Below, one piece after another: positions 14,543 through 28,200 of a DNA stretch of 64,000 nucleotides; the first letter of the stretch is position 1; every line of letters starts with the position of its first letter. The position numbers and the translations under genes were made by a program. Source of the stretch: Lamellibrachia satsuma (lineage: Eukaryota > Annelida > Polychaeta > Sabellida > Siboglinidae); the NCBI GenBank assembly GCA_033239005.1, contig BSQZ01000001.1:19846000-19909999 (forward strand), read 5' to 3'. The notes below the pieces were generated by a model that did no database searches, was not told the origin of the DNA, and was given only the letters and a program-made list of their open reading frames with translations.

Positions 14543-14735
14543 ATGAACATTGTTGGACTCTCGATAAGCCAATGGCTTCCTTGTCCACTTGCCATCTGGG
14601 CCTTTGGCTTGGATGGCAAATCTTGTTAAATTTTTAGCTGTGCGCAGTCAATGGCACCAACATATCGCGAAATCCAATCAATATATCCCAGTTAGTTCGG
14701 CATGCTCACTTTGAGCATACGCTACAAACCAGCTG

Positions 14736-16260
14736 ACGTAGTTTCTATGCTTATGTAAGGAGTAAACAGAAAGTTCGAGATAAGGTCGGACCACTGGAAA
14801 ACAACAGTGGAAACATAATTTCAGACGGGTTTCAAATGGCAGAGGTCCTGAATGAGTATTTCAGCTCAGTTTTTACCACAGAAGATATCAGGTCACTTCC
14901 AGTTCCATTTACTAAATTTGAGGGTAATAAATCAGAACATTTAGGGCAGTTATTTGTAACTCCTGAAATGATAGCAAAGAAAATTAAGAAGATGAAAGAT
15001 AATAAATCATCGGGAGTTGATGGGATACCACCAAAACTGCTTAAGGAAATTGTTGAGCAAATTAGTACACCACTTGTCACTAGAAGAAGGAATAGTACCT
15101 TCAGAATGGAAAGAAGCAAACATTACACCACTATTTAAGAAGGGATCGAGGAAGAAGCCAGAAAATCATAGACCAGTGAGTTTAACATCAGTTGTATGTA
15201 AATTACTCGAAACATTAATTAGAGACCACATGGTGGAATTCCCTGTAAAACATAAATTAATAAATACACCTCAACACGGGTTCCTAAAAGCAAGGTCATG
15301 TCTAGCCAACCTCTTATGTTTTTTGGAAGAAATTACAAAGTGGGTAGATGACGGGTCACCAGTGGATGTACTCTACTTAACTTTTCAGAAAGCTTTTGAT
15401 AAAGTGCCACATCAAAGATTGTTACTTAAACTAAAAGCCCATGGCATAGGTAATGATGTAATCAACTGGATAGAAAAGTGGCTTACACACAGAAGACAGA
15501 GAGTAATAGTAGATGGTGAGATTTCAAACTGGAAATCTGTTCTGAGTGAGGTACCACAGGGATCAGTATTAGGCCCTATATTTTTTTAATATATATAAAT
15601 GAATGGGAAGATGACATATCTAGCAAAGCACTCAAATTTGCAGATGACACAAAAGTATTCAGAAAGGTTACTAATGTTACAGATAAACAAAGTTTACAGG
15701 ATGATCTAAATACATTAGTTAAATGGCAAATGTTATTAAATTTTGGGAAGTGTAAATGCATACAAATAGGACATGGAAACATGGACTAAAATATAAAATG
15801 GGGGATGCTGTACTAGGTAGAACCACACAAGAAAAGGAATTAGGAGTAACATTTAGTGCTGGCATGAAAGTTTCAGAGCAATGTCGGATTGCTGCTTCGA
15901 AAATAAATCAAGTTCTAGAGCTAATGAGGATAACTATCATGTATAAGGAGAAACAGTTAATCGTGCCCATGTACAAAGAAATAGTTAGACCACATTTGGA
16001 ATATTGTATTCAAGCATGGAGGTCGTATCGTAAAAAGGATATAGACAAGCTAGAAAGAATACAAGAGCAACTAAAACGATCCCAGAATTGAGAGACCTTA
16101 GTTACGAAAGCTGCTTATTACAATGTGGTTTGACAACAATAGAGACCAGGAGACTAAGAATAAACCAAATAGAAGTGTTTAAAATAGTGAACGGTTATGA
16201 GGATGCTGATAGGAATATGTTCTTCAAACTTAAAGAAGGCAGTAGAACCAGATTATGCAA
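14736..16260 (+). mobile_element. LINE copy 2, same family, truncated at both ends
   Basis: Homologous to LINE copy 1 from about 12820 onward: AYVRSKQ, the domain start, NKSSGVDGIPP, YLTFQKAFDKVPH, PQGSVLGP, FADDTK near 15640 and LEYCIQAWRSY. Frame changes near 15100, 15590-15756 and 16085 break it. The first palm Asp is mutated in YLTFQKAFD. The 3' match stops after SRTR (about 16250), where unrelated THAP-fragment sequence begins. This is a separate, older copy. Confidence 0.88.
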
Positions 16261-16386
16261 TTATCGTGATTATGGGGAAGCTTCGAAGTGACGTCACTAT
16301 TGACTCGGCAGTGCAACGAGACTGCGACTTTCCATTGATTCATCTATGTTTACGGCAATACCGGTTGTTTCGAAGCGAGCGTCAGA

Positions 16387-16770
16387 ATGGTTAATTTTGC
16401 TGAATTTGGTTGCAATGCAAACAGTAGTAAGAATAGAGTGACATGTAGTAAGTTTAAATACCCTGCGCAGCCAACTTTGGTAAAGAACTGGTTCGCGAAA
16501 ATGAAGCCTGCAAACTTCAAGTCGACGAAGCACAGCCGGCTTTGCTCGGTTCACGACCCGGAGAAAATGGCAGCCATGAGTAATATTTGAAAGATTTATT
16601 CCCAGCAGTGGAAGCTATGTTGTTGCCATCAAACCGTAGAACCGGAAAGCAGGCAGCGACTCGGGCAGCGACGACCACGTCGCTGGGGTCGGGGGCAAGC
16701 GGGCCTCACAAACGGACTGTCCCTCACACTGTCAGCGCGATCTTGTACTTTCTGACATGACCATGAAAAC
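16387..16770 (+). pseudogene. Decayed THAP zinc-finger fragment
   Basis: The 67-codon frame 16387-16590 looks like an N-terminal THAP DNA-binding domain. It starts MVNFAEFGC, has the central NWFAKMK block with the conserved Trp, and ends KSTKHSRLCSVH, equivalent to the family's TKHSRLCSEHF. The first Cys of the C2CH zinc site is missing (AEFGC instead of a CxxxGC pattern). The frame stops at 16588, while the next frame stays open to about 16756 (DLFPAVEAMLLP and onward), suggesting a frameshift. THAP domains occur in P-element-like transposases and host regulators; too little remains to say which. Confidence 0.65.
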
Positions 16771-16882
16771 GACCACCTAGAACCGTCAAACTTCTCATAT
16801 ATCTACCATACATATTATACACATGTCACGTGGTCAAACGTCACTCTTACTTCCATTTAACGATCAAAATTAACAAATATAA

Positions 16883-17110
16883 TCGTCTCTGCACTACGTT
16901 CGCGGCACGACAACAGGAGCCGAATGCTAGGACGACAGCAGGCAACAGAATCGTCTCTGCGCAACGTTCGATGTATGACGGCCGTAGCAGTACGACAGCA
17001 GACAACAGTGTTTGCGCAACGTTCGATGCACGACGGCCGTAGCGGTACGACAGAACGACAGCAGACAACAGTGTTTGCACAACGTTCGCTGCACGCCGGC
17101 CGTAGACGGC
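16883..17110. repeat. Degenerate 55-63 bp tandem repeat, about four copies
   Basis: GCGCAACGTTCGATG recurs at 16959 and 17014, and as GCACAACGTTCGCTG at 17077 after an 8-bp insertion. A diverged copy precedes at about 16890. GACGGCCGTAGC and ACGACAGCAGRCAACAG are the conserved cores. Confidence 0.8.
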
Positions 17111-17813
17111 AGCGTCAGAGGGAGAAACGTGAATGCAGCGCGACCCGCCGTTGTGCGCCTGGTGCGTCAAGTACAGAAGGTTCGAGATAACGTAAAGAAG
17201 GGACTGAACTGTTATACAGGCATAGATGCATCGGATCTGACTTTATATCTCCTAGAACAGGTTTATGTTATAGTAAGACATGTCGGGGTACGTATGCAAA
17301 CACAGCTGTGTTTTATCTTTAGTCATGATGAGTATAATGATATAGTTTACTTTGGGTTGATGTTTGGTTAGCGATGGGTCTTGTCAGACGCTATTGGTAG
17401 AACTTTATATTTCTCAGGGTAAATAATTCCCTGGCCGATTACCACAGAATCGGAGTTATTTTCGTATAATAATTACATAGACGCAGGAATCTACTTGTTT
17501 TCTTGTCAATTACTTAGTAATTATCGTATATTAAATGTTTTTTCTTTGACTTGTCTTTGCTGTCTTGTTCACCACCATTCACGACCGTTGAATTGTAGAA
17601 ATGGGGCATCCCGACTAGACCCGAACCAATCTAGTGAGCGGAAACCCCGCCAATCCGTGATTACACACGATCGTCACAACAAAACAATTTTTTAATTAAA
17701 ATAATTGAATTAAAATTTATGCAAATTAGGCTAATAAAGATTGGCAAAATCTTACAGTTTTTGACATGATTGAAATCTTCAATGTTTCTGGTGCAGTGGT
17801 ACTGCATATAATA
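17111..17813. other. Unassigned intergenic sequence
   Basis: Short open frames only. No domain, splice pattern or transposon end recognised. Confidence 0.4.
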
Positions 17814-18191
17814 CAGGGGTTCCCAAACTTTTTTTCTTGAGGCCCACCCATGGGCCTGCTAAAGCCACTGAGGCCCACCCATGGGACTGGTAAAGCCACT
17901 GAGGCCCACCCATGGGCCTGCTAAAGCCACACTGAGGCCCACCCTATTGCAACAAATTATCGATACAATTGAAGATGTGCATTTTTATTAAATTAAAATA
18001 TGTTATATAATATAATTTTAGAATCTGTCTCAGTTGCCCGGGGAAAAGCACCACACGCTTAATTCAATTTGCGGGGACTAACGGGTTAAACGTGTTTTTA
18101 CACACAATTAACATTGCGTTGTCCCTTGGGACCACCTCAAACCATCCCGCGGACCACCTGAGGTCCGCGGACCACAGTTTGGGAACCCCTG
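17814..18191. mobile_element. Non-autonomous hAT-type MITE
   Basis: The left end CAGGGGTTCCCAAACTTT (17814) is inverted as AGTTTGGGAACCCCTG at the right end (18191). The flanks are near-identical 8-bp duplications: ATATAATA (17806-17813) and ATATAACA (18192-18199). CAGGGGT termini with 8-bp duplications are typical of hAT elements. The left half holds three imperfect 31-37 bp repeats containing GAGGCCCACCCATGGG. There is no transposase. Confidence 0.88.
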
Positions 18192-18199
18192 ATATAACA

Positions 18200-19295
18200 T
18201 ATAGACCAATAACGGAAACACTGTGTTAACTTTGACGTCTTAAAAAAATCATATCTCGAAAAGGCTTCACCGATTTTGAAACTTTTTTCATATTAAATTA
18301 AAAATGTCCCATGGCTACAGCCATAATCATAAAAATATAAACAAAATAGATCTGCCATTTGAAATTTTCGTTGACATCCCTAATCGAAGGCTACTGGCGT
18401 CATTAAACTGCTCCGAATGAGCCGAATTCGAAGATGATTCTGCAGTATCACTTGTTGCTAGCGATTCGAAATCGTAACAGGTTACTTGATATTCTGGAAC
18501 ATTGCCATCGGCAACAGTCGTGAAACTATTCTGGAAACAGTGCATAGAAATCACTGACTGAATGTAAACGAATATCTCCAGTGACGTCACATCTCAATAA
18601 CTTCGAATTTTAGGCATCTAATTTTACCTATGCATAATTTTTCTTATTGTTGATGTTGACATAAAGTACATACAATAGTAAACTTGGTATAGCTAGTGCC
18701 TTGTTCTTATTCCCTTTAAACGTATACACTAGATTGAAATTACTGGCCTTTTCCGTGTCCTGTTAAGTCATAGCTGTTATTAAATATTTATATTCTATCG
18801 CATGTAAAACTTAACCATGTTTTTTTAAATAACGTATCAAACTGATAAGTAGCGTATTCACTAATGTAGTCAGTAATTACGTATGCTTATCTCGTAAAAA
18901 AACTTATGAAGAACATGTTACCGGGAAATTCAGCTGATGTCAGGGCCTATAACTTACGGAACTAGGGACACGTAGAGCGAAAAACATATAGCTAAAACTG
19001 TCTAATGGAGTTGGAGTCGCCTGTTGGTTTGACCGGCGCAAAAGTTGTTCAACCGATTCGAAAATGTTATCGCGCCAACCGATATTGCAGATAGCGTGCG
19101 CAAGTCTCTGACGCTGAACGGCAACTCATCAATACTCATTCGCGGCAACGGGCCAATCACAGCACATTGTCGTCGATAGTAGCGGGAAGCGCCACCTGGT
19201 GGGTTCATACCAAGATACAATACTAAGGGCGTGCGCGCAAGCAGTTCCAGAAAATGACGTTACGATCGCGGCGGTCGCACACGAGTTGCCACAAC
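18200..19295. other. Unassigned intergenic sequence
   Basis: Nothing coding is supported. An 87-codon minus-strand frame at 18327-18590 has no recognised domain. Confidence 0.4.
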
Positions 19296-20654
19296 CACTA
19301 GGAACCCTTGATATACGAAGTATTTCGAAAAAATAAAGTCGTTACGTTTCATTCGTGGGGTCGTAGATTAATCCCTGAAAGTATGGCGCCCGAGGTGCAA
19401 GCCGTCTAGGAGGTAAACGTGAACAAACATACCAACATATGCTAGCTCGGTTATAGTTAGCGACAAACTATTCTTGTAGCAAATTAGATAACATTTACAC
19501 TATTGTAAATGCCAACAATAAAATGCAACCAATCTCAGTTATGTTCGGCTTAGTAATTCAGTCGTTCCCTTGCAATCGCAATCAATTAAACGTCGAGTTA
19601 GCCGAGGAAAAGACATTTTACCAGGTTCCGGCTTTCAGCATACTCATCAGTGATCGATGGGTTAATTAACTTAGTTACTTCACACCTCCATGTGTTACTG
19701 GACGGTCATTATAGGAACAGGCGTGTCAATTCGCAAGGCCATGAAATACACGCGTGCAATCTTCAGTTTTCCTATCCCAAGCAAGTCACACGATTGGCAA
19801 AATAAAATTGCGATGATCAAAAAGAGGTCAGGCCAAAGTGCATCTGTGCATTGGTGATAATGCTAACGTAGTGTTTGATTATACGAAGTGACCCCCATCA
19901 AAATTAATTCTGAAACTTCTTCACCGCCGCTGCCAGCATGTTATTGACACGTTGAACAAGTTTAGTCAAAATTTATTAAACGCTTGCACGAGTAGTGCCC
20001 TTCAGGGTCCACTAAAAATATTATTTCAACGTATTAATGCTGCTCAAATCCTTTCATACAAGTCTAATCACGACGTCCGCTTTGTTGATATGTTCATTTG
20101 CTGCTTCGTGTCGGGTTGATCCTCTACAGCTAGATATGTAAATTTTCATATGTATGTACGTATCGAACAAATAATATTAAGTTGTCTCACTAAGCGGAAG
20201 CAGTTCGACCACGTGCGGTCTTAGGGCAATTTGAATATATGAGCACCCCGTACCGGAAAATACGTATGTCATATGGTGTTAGTGTCTGAACCCCCTGGAT
20301 GGATGGGATGTCAACGTGTGGCCTAAGGATTACCTGCCTCAAGCCAACCGACATGAAGTGTTGCCAATGTGAGTAGAAGTAAGAAGGCACTAATTATTTC
20401 AAGTGATGGTACTTAACATTGTTTGATAGCGATCATAACAACTGCACGAACTCGGGCACCGGACTGGTTCGAAAATGGTGTTGTTAGGAATCCCACGCAC
20501 AACGCAAGATGCGCCAGTTTTATGAACTTTGCAAACATCCTGTCAAAATCTTAACGAAATTTTGGCACAGTATTTTCAAGGAGTTCGAGATATATTGTGA
20601 TATCCGCATATGAGAACGGCAATTTTGGTCTATCACCTTAAGCCGCAGTGTCTG
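19296..20654 (-). repeat. Dispersed repeat, copy B (longer copy)
   Basis: The reverse complement of 19465-20654 matches copy A at 8117-9440. The additional part 19296-19450 matches the reverse complement of a third fragment at 24648-24795. The 20.65-kb edge reads CACCTTAAGCCGCAG, the inverse of the sequence at the GPCR stop codon. No ORF is carried. Confidence 0.8.
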
Positions 20655-21638
20655 GTCCAGTCGGACACATTTCAGTGTCTGTACCTCCCCTGTCTGGACT
20701 TCCCGAGTCTGAACCTCCCCAGCACGCTTTATCGCAAGACTGAACTAGCCGAGCTAGTGGATCATTCTTGATGTGGTTGTTAGGCAAGCAGTCACGTGAT
20801 GGATCTGTCAACTGCTGGCTCTATTCCATCTGACGTCACCATGCAAACATAACAAATCGCTTTACATGGCGTTCTTCTGCGATTTGTTCAAGAGACCCGG
20901 ACTTCATATGTAACTCCTTTATTTCCACAAACAATCGTAATTGAGATTACAGAGTAAATGACCCATGCATCTCTATTACGTTACACTGTTGTCTCTGGAC
21001 CCTTTGGAACTATGTCAGCCAAATATTATCATGACTTCTCTATATTTATATACAGGTCCAGCTATTTAACAAGTACATGCAAATAATAATAATAATGCCA
21101 ATGCGTTAATTAAATATAGTCGATCAAATTTTAGGAATAAAGAAAAAAAACATTATCGTAGCTCTTGGTTTGTAGTTATGAAGGTTATTGTTGGGCCACT
21201 GCAAATCACGTACACTGCTAAGCGTCAGTTGCGAGTTGTGCGATCGCACGATTAGCAACAAGTGTCCATTTCGTGGTTGTGCGACTTGGTCAACATACAT
21301 TGTGCACCTCTCTCTCCATCTTCTTCTCCCTCTCTCCCCCCCCCTCTCTCCCTAGCGACTAGCACTGCTCGCTTGGTTCATATTGTAGGGAGTCCTCTCC
21401 AGCTCGGTCTATCTTTGGCAATTGTGTACAACCCGTTTGAGTCTAAAAAATTCTTCAAATTTCGCTTTAGTACATTTTCGATTCAAGTTTTGTTTAGATG
21501 CCGGCTAGCGTACACGACTGATCATGTTTTAGTCGAATACAGACACGAGTCGCAACAAAAGCTTAGCAATATATCTACGGCATTAAACGTTCTAATAAAA
21601 CAGCTAGGCGCAGATTGCTAAACCTTTGTTGCGAGTCG
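20655..21638. other. Intergenic sequence downstream of CLCA
   Basis: A 119-codon plus-strand frame (21262-21621) contains a Ser/Pro low-complexity stretch from a CTCTCC run and no domain. No gene supported. Confidence 0.4.
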
Positions 21639-21648
21639 TTTATTTATT
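21639..21648 (-). terminator. Probable poly(A) signal of the CLCA gene
   Basis: On the minus strand this reads AATAAATAAA, about 200 nt past the CLCA stop codon. Two overlapping AATAAA hexamers make it the best nearby polyadenylation signal. Confidence 0.55.
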
Positions 21649-21846
21649 TGTTTGTTTTAAAATGGACCAGTGCAATGTTCGAAAATTTAATCGCAGCAAC
21701 ACATGTTGCGATATGTGCGCTGGTCTCTGACGTGACGTCACGCAGTGGACTCTGGCATGGTACGTAAATTCGTTGCTAGTCGGACACACAAGCGACTCGC
21801 AAACAATGCTTCAGCGATATACGTTAGACTCATCATGCGGATTCAC

Positions 21847-22283
21847 CTAAATAGCACTGTCCTGTTGGGCTGCAACTCGCCTGCGGTGGTATTTGTGACC
21901 TAGGCACAGTGCCACAATTATCAAAACAAGGACGACAACACCGCCAGCTATCCCCACTAAAAGTGGAGTTGTGAAGATGCAGCTGCGGTCGCCTAGTTCA
22001 CTGTTTGGTGGCTCTTCGGAAGGCACACCCACTATGGCCGCAGACACTATGTTGGACCATTCGCTGATACGGCCCCTACTGTGGCTGACCTTCAGACTGA
22101 AGAACAGGGTTGAATTAAGATATTCGGGCCGGAAACGAATGAAGAACGTTTCCGTTTCCGGGGGCGGCAATGGCGAACTCAAGTTTCCTCTTATGACGTC
22201 ACTGTCGTCAAGCTGAGAGGCGTTCTCGAAGGAATGGAGTATTTGTTTGATGTCAGTACTGAAGCGGATGTCGTAGGAAGAAG
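21847..22283 (-). CDS. CLCA: CLCA exon 14: FN3 end, transmembrane segment, stop
   Basis: SSYDIRFSTDIKQIL opens the exon, the equivalent of the family's YIIRxSTSILDL. A membrane span of about 23 residues (LLVGIAGGVVVLVLIIVAL core) follows, then a basic tail GHKYHRRR and the stop. Confidence 0.93.
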
Positions 22284-25200
22284 CTGATGGAAACAAAGCA
22301 AGAATGTGACGGAAAGCGACAAAAAATTAATTCTACAGGAAAGTAAAAAACTTACTACAAGAAAATCCAAAATAACTGATACGTTTTATGTAGTTATACA
22401 ATTTTAAATGCATAAATTCAGGCTGATGAGCACACATCCACACGTACATGCACATACTCACAAACTTAATTGTTTGGTATAAACGTATACTTACATCGAA
22501 TCATACATTCTGGTTATATTTTTATTCGTTAATTTAATGCTTCATCTTATTAATAATAACACCGTCTTTTCTGTTCTCTTGTTCCCCGTCCTTACCCGTC
22601 TCTTCATCTGCGTAGTCGCCGACGGCCGTCCACCTCAACGTCACGGTCTTTTCCTCGTACGACATGGCGCTCACACGGAGGTCTCGCACCTCAGCTGGCG
22701 GGAAGGGGTAGAGTGCATTAAGGTCCGTGGCAGGCGTCAAGTTGACGATCTTAAGGAGTCCAGCGGCTGCTGTCCGTTGGAATGGTCCCACAGCTTCATA
22801 TTTAGGTCCTGTTTCGATACGATACACACAAATCATTAGTATTGTGCGCAGTGGCTACCTGAGTGGCATTATGGCGCAACATGTAGACTTTGTGTAACGT
22901 CTAAGTAGTTCGTTGCGGTTGTCCAAACCGAAAACCAAGGAATGCACGATAAACAAAACAGTGGCAAAGTGCGTATATTAGAGAAAACGCTTTCACTGCT
23001 ATTCCATTGCTAATTTGCAATGTTGCGCTACAGCAAATCGTCAAATTCATAAATCACGGACTTTTGTCTAATGTAGCTGCCGCCTAATTATAAAAAAATG
23101 TGTAAACACATCCCATGAGATTTTTTTATTAGAATTTCTAAAATTTTGACAGTTGTCAATTCTTCACTTTCTAAGTAACGCTGCTTTAGCCATTTATCGA
23201 TTGCAATAAAATATGCTATGTCGTCTATAGTTTGTGCATCCTCTTACACTAATTTGTCTGCATCGACACGCAGAGCTACGTAGACAGGATTTCCCGGTTC
23301 ACCTACCGCTCTTACGCCGATTGAAGTTGAAGTGGAGTCCACCAACATCCAACTGCGTCTGGGCGCCGTTCTTGGAAGTCGCCCGAACCTTCAGCGGAAA
23401 CTTGCCATTGCCCGAGAACTTCAGCAATATGGCTGAGTACAATCCGTCGTTTTTGATACGGTCCATGCCTGGGAAGAGTTAAACTATCATGGGTAAACGT
23501 GAAGGCACTGCTTACACACTTGCTAGGTAAACGGGATATTTTAATTAGCAATAACCCATTATAATTTTTTTTGTGTGCAAAAGTACTGTCTTTGTTTCAA
23601 ACGCATATTGGTACACTTGTGCTGCAGGCGGTATTACTGCGATTACGCAAGCTATGTCGGATGCTGAAGATCTCGTCAGCTAATTTGTCAATGTCTATGT
23701 ACTGTTGTTTTCTTAATAATAACTGTTATGTTATTCGCAAATGAACAACACTGTAACGTTTTGAAAAAAGTCCCCTGACAACATTTATTATTTCAGTTGT
23801 TGTTCGTTGCTATGGCTGGTAAAAGAAGCGTCATTGTAAGTGAAACAGCATGTGTAAAATATAAACAAGCCATCGTGTTATGATAATTCGTAAATATATT
23901 GATTCTGATATGCACCGAGTCTTGTTCTGTGACCCCATCACAAATTTTATCGCTAGGTGATGAAACAGTTATCTCGCTATGTCAAATTATACACTGACCA
24001 TTATGTGCTCATTCCTACATAACGAGTTAAGCGTCATTGTAAAAAAGTGAATCTACCTAATCCATCGTCTTTCATCGGTTTCCATGGCAACGAGCCGACT
24101 TGGACTTCCACATTTGCATCAGTGACTGCTTTGTAGCCTTTTTGAAGGTAAGCTCGCACAACCAGCTTCAGTGTCGATGGGACTGAAAGCAGAATTATAT
24201 TAAGTTGATTCGCCGGCGGCGTCACAGTACCCTACGTTTCAGTAGTATCCGCAGGTGTGTGAATTGAGGACCAGCAGCACAGGGACCAAATGTTATTGAC
24301 TTAACACCCTCTCGTGTATTCACTATTACATATTTTGACAACAAAACGATTAAGTAACTAACAAAAAAATTTTCACTTGTTATCTAAGGCTACGACATTC
24401 ATAACATAATTATTGTTTATATTTCTATTGGAAGAAAAAAGTAATTGTATATCTTCAAAGTGTTAACGAAAGCCCCTTTTACATTTCATAATTGTTCTAG
24501 TCTCAATAAAAGTGACCTATTGGCCCACTTAAATGAATTTTTCTACACGAATTATTCCCTTAAAGTTATACAACTTCTTTAATTAACTAACTACATATTT
24601 GTATTTGCCAGGACCATTTCATTAAGAATCTAACTATAATCGAACTAGCGTATGTTTGTATATTAACATTTTCCTCTTAGACGGTTTGCACCTCGAGTGT
24701 CAAACTTTCAGTGATTAATCTACGACCCCACGGTTGAAACGTAACGCTTTTATTTTTCGAAATACCCCATATATCAAGGGTTCTTAGTGGTTTTTATGGC
24801 AAATCAACAAGTGTTCGTTAGGTAAAACGTTAACTTCCAACTATCGCAGAAACCATACACGCACGTCTAGCCATATTCATAAAACCGATCACCTATCTGG
24901 TAAACATTGCTATCATGACTGTCATGTATGGACTACCAAGTTATCCTGTCATGGGGAAGGGCATTATTTAGTTTTAATAATGTCTTTCTGAGAAGCAGGG
25001 GCTTCTTTTGATGCTCAATTATCATACCTGATCAAACTCCAAATATGGCCTTCCAACACAACAACCATTTTTAAAAGGCCATCAAAACCCATATATTACA
25101 TAAGAAACAGTGTATACAACGTAGTAATAATGTGACGATTTTCAGATTATTGCGGAGTTTCTCAGAATTTAAATCAATCATGTCTTAATGTCTTGAGTAT

Positions 25201-28200
25201 AAGTACAAACAGAATAGAACACAATAGGACAGAAAGAAAGTCTACACCCGCTCTAATATGCCAATGACGATAACCTATAAAATGACATATCTGATAAAAC
25301 GATACTCTAACAATAACAGACTGCCACCTACATAAGGGGACAATTCTGTGTCAGCCTATTTTTAGAGTATCATTCATTAAGTATGTATTACATATTTAGT
25401 TGTAAGTAGTTGAAGATAGTCATCTTCTCCTCGTAGCACGTACAGAACATATATATCTTGAATTTCTATCATAGTAGTAATTACTGCAGCAACGACAAGG
25501 ATACTGACCGTTAAAGTCGACTTCCTGATGGCTTACGTGTGCTCGTAGTCTGATCGGGTAACTATCATCAGATGGAGCCTTCGATGTAACGAGTAGCTGG
25601 GTGTTGGTGCGCGTCGTGCCCGGATTTCTCAGGAAAACAGTCCAACTGCCAACCTTGGAGAGTGTAAACGACAACAAAGAACACGTGAACTGGAGTAGGT
25701 CCTACATAGTAACAGTGATATTTAACTATGAACACGCAAATAGACTTAACGAGTGACTGCCACCATACAATGAAACATGGGGAGTTCATCCATATATGTA
25801 TCACCGTGAAAATAACCCACTAGAAGAAAAATAAATAGGTTTGAATAGGTCTAAATACCAACATCTCTTCGTTAAACCAGAACTTATCACAAACATCACA
25901 CGAAAGTTTGGTAGCAACAGAAGAACGAGTATTTATACAGTGGCTAGATTTCATGCACATGAATCTCACCTCAGTTTCATTTTTAATTACAATAGTCATT
26001 TGCTTTGTCGTTTTGGTATCGTGACCATTTGGACCGTGAACTGTGTAGTTGACTCCACTTGGTGAAATGACTACGACGTCTAACGTGAAAGTAGTTCCGG
26101 TGTATGTGAACATGAACACAGTGTCTCGACCGACGCTCGAATCAATGGACACAATTTTGTTTACTTCCTCATTCGCGCTGATCTGTATTGATTCCAGCAG
26201 AATCTGGAAATAGCAAATACTGAGATTAGATGGATGTAATTATTATCATAATACGTCTGCATGGGTTGTTGTAAGCTATCATCTCACTTAATGAATACTA
26301 TGGGAAATGGTGAATGTCTAGACAGCCATTGGTAACCTTTCTGTTAAAAAGAAACAAGTAATTTTTTTATATAAATAGTAAATATGTATATATATACATA
26401 CATATTTACTATTTTTTTTTTAATTTACGCGTTTCTTCATAACAGAAAGATTACCAATGGCTAACTAGACCTTTACTACGGTCCATGATTATATATATAT
26501 ATAATCATGGACCGTAGTAAAGGACTAGACAGCCATTGGTAATCTTTCTGTTATAAACGCGTAAATTTATTATATATATATATATATACAATCATGGACC
26601 GTAGTAAAGGTTTAACTGCACCTTGATGTCATAGAAAAAATTAAGTCAGGTTGAATATAAAGCAAACAAATAAATAAATTTAGCTAAATGTAATCATCAA
26701 TAAGTTAGGCTAAGATGTTGCTAGGTTGGTATAAAGAAGTATAAAACAAGTAAATCAGATAAATGTCAACATCCATAAATTCGAACTACCCACTAGAGTG
26801 CGACACTTCCAAAAACTCACCTCGACTGGGGCGACCCCGGGTATGCCGGAGGCTTCGTCGGTGACAATCGATCTGAACGCTCTCAGCAGACCACTGACAT
26901 CGTATAAGTCAGCATCGAAGAACGACTTGCCGTTCGTGTCGGCCGCTAACTTGATCAATTTTGTGTCTGCTTTGTCGCTGATCAGAAGCGTCTGAACTTT
27001 GACTGACTTCTGGACTAAAGTTGATGTCACTTTTCTTATGTATGGCCTTCTGTTCTCTTCCCCATCACTCACCAGGATCAACGTGCCGCCACTGGCGGAG
27101 CCACCATTTGCCTCGAGCACCTGATACATATCAGTTCCTTGCATGTCGGAGCCCCATCACTTGAAGGTTTATACAGGGTGTATACAAGTATATACATACT
27201 TTAATAACTCAGACATATATTTTATTTGATTCATTGAGGTGCGATGTTTATTGTGTGGAGAAAGAATTTTTTAATATAACATTTCTTCTTGCATATTTTA
27301 AATTAGAAATGCGGAGAGCATGACACCATTTTGTTTGTTCCACGATATAATGGGCAAGACAACCATATCAACATTTTGTTTGTTCCACGATATAATGGGC
27401 AAGACAACCATATCAACATTTTGTTTGTTCCACGACATAATGGGCAAGACAACCATATCAACATTTTGTTTGTTCCACGACATAATGGGCAAGACAACCA
27501 TATCAACATTTTGTTTGTTCCACGACATAATGGGCAAGACAACCATATCAACATTTTGTTTGTTCCACGACATAATGGACAAGACAACCATATCAACATT
27601 TTGTTTGTTCCACGATATAATGGGCAAGACAACCATATCAACATTTTGTTTGTTCCACGATATAATGGGCAAGACAACCATATCAACATTTTGTTTGTTC
27701 CACGATATAATGGGCAAGACAACCATATCAACATTTTGTTTGTTCCACGATATAACGGGCAAGACAACCATATCAACATCACACCCTGACCAGGACCCTG
27801 ACATCGATGCCAGCGAACCGGCTTAATAGGAAGAAGCACTCGTGCAGCAGATGGCTGTGCAACAGACCACATTCCAGGCGTGTTTGCAGTCAGTCGTCGA
27901 AGCCACGAACAAGCGTTTCGATGACTTGATGAAGGAGACGATGAGGGATGCGGCAGAACTGAAGGCAAGTCTGCAGTTTACGCAAATGGGAGTCGACAAC
28001 ATAAAGAAAACCCTTCGTGAGAAATCTGATCTACTAGATGACTCAGTCAAACGTTTCGAGATCGTGGCATCAGTGCAACACGAGATCAAAAACAGTATTG
28101 ATTACCCAGAGAACCAGAGTCGCCGCAACAACCTGCAAATTGACGGTGTAGCCAAGGATAACGCAGAAACGTGTGCAGACATCGAGGCTGCATTGCACAG

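Noticed and set aside
21262..21621. 119-codon plus-strand frame
   Set aside because: Contains a Ser/Pro run from a CTCTCC tract, has no recognised domain and no splice or Kozak support.
27298..27968. Frames of 150-220 codons on both strands
   Set aside because: A 45-bp array open in several frames at once. Nothing protein-like outside the array.
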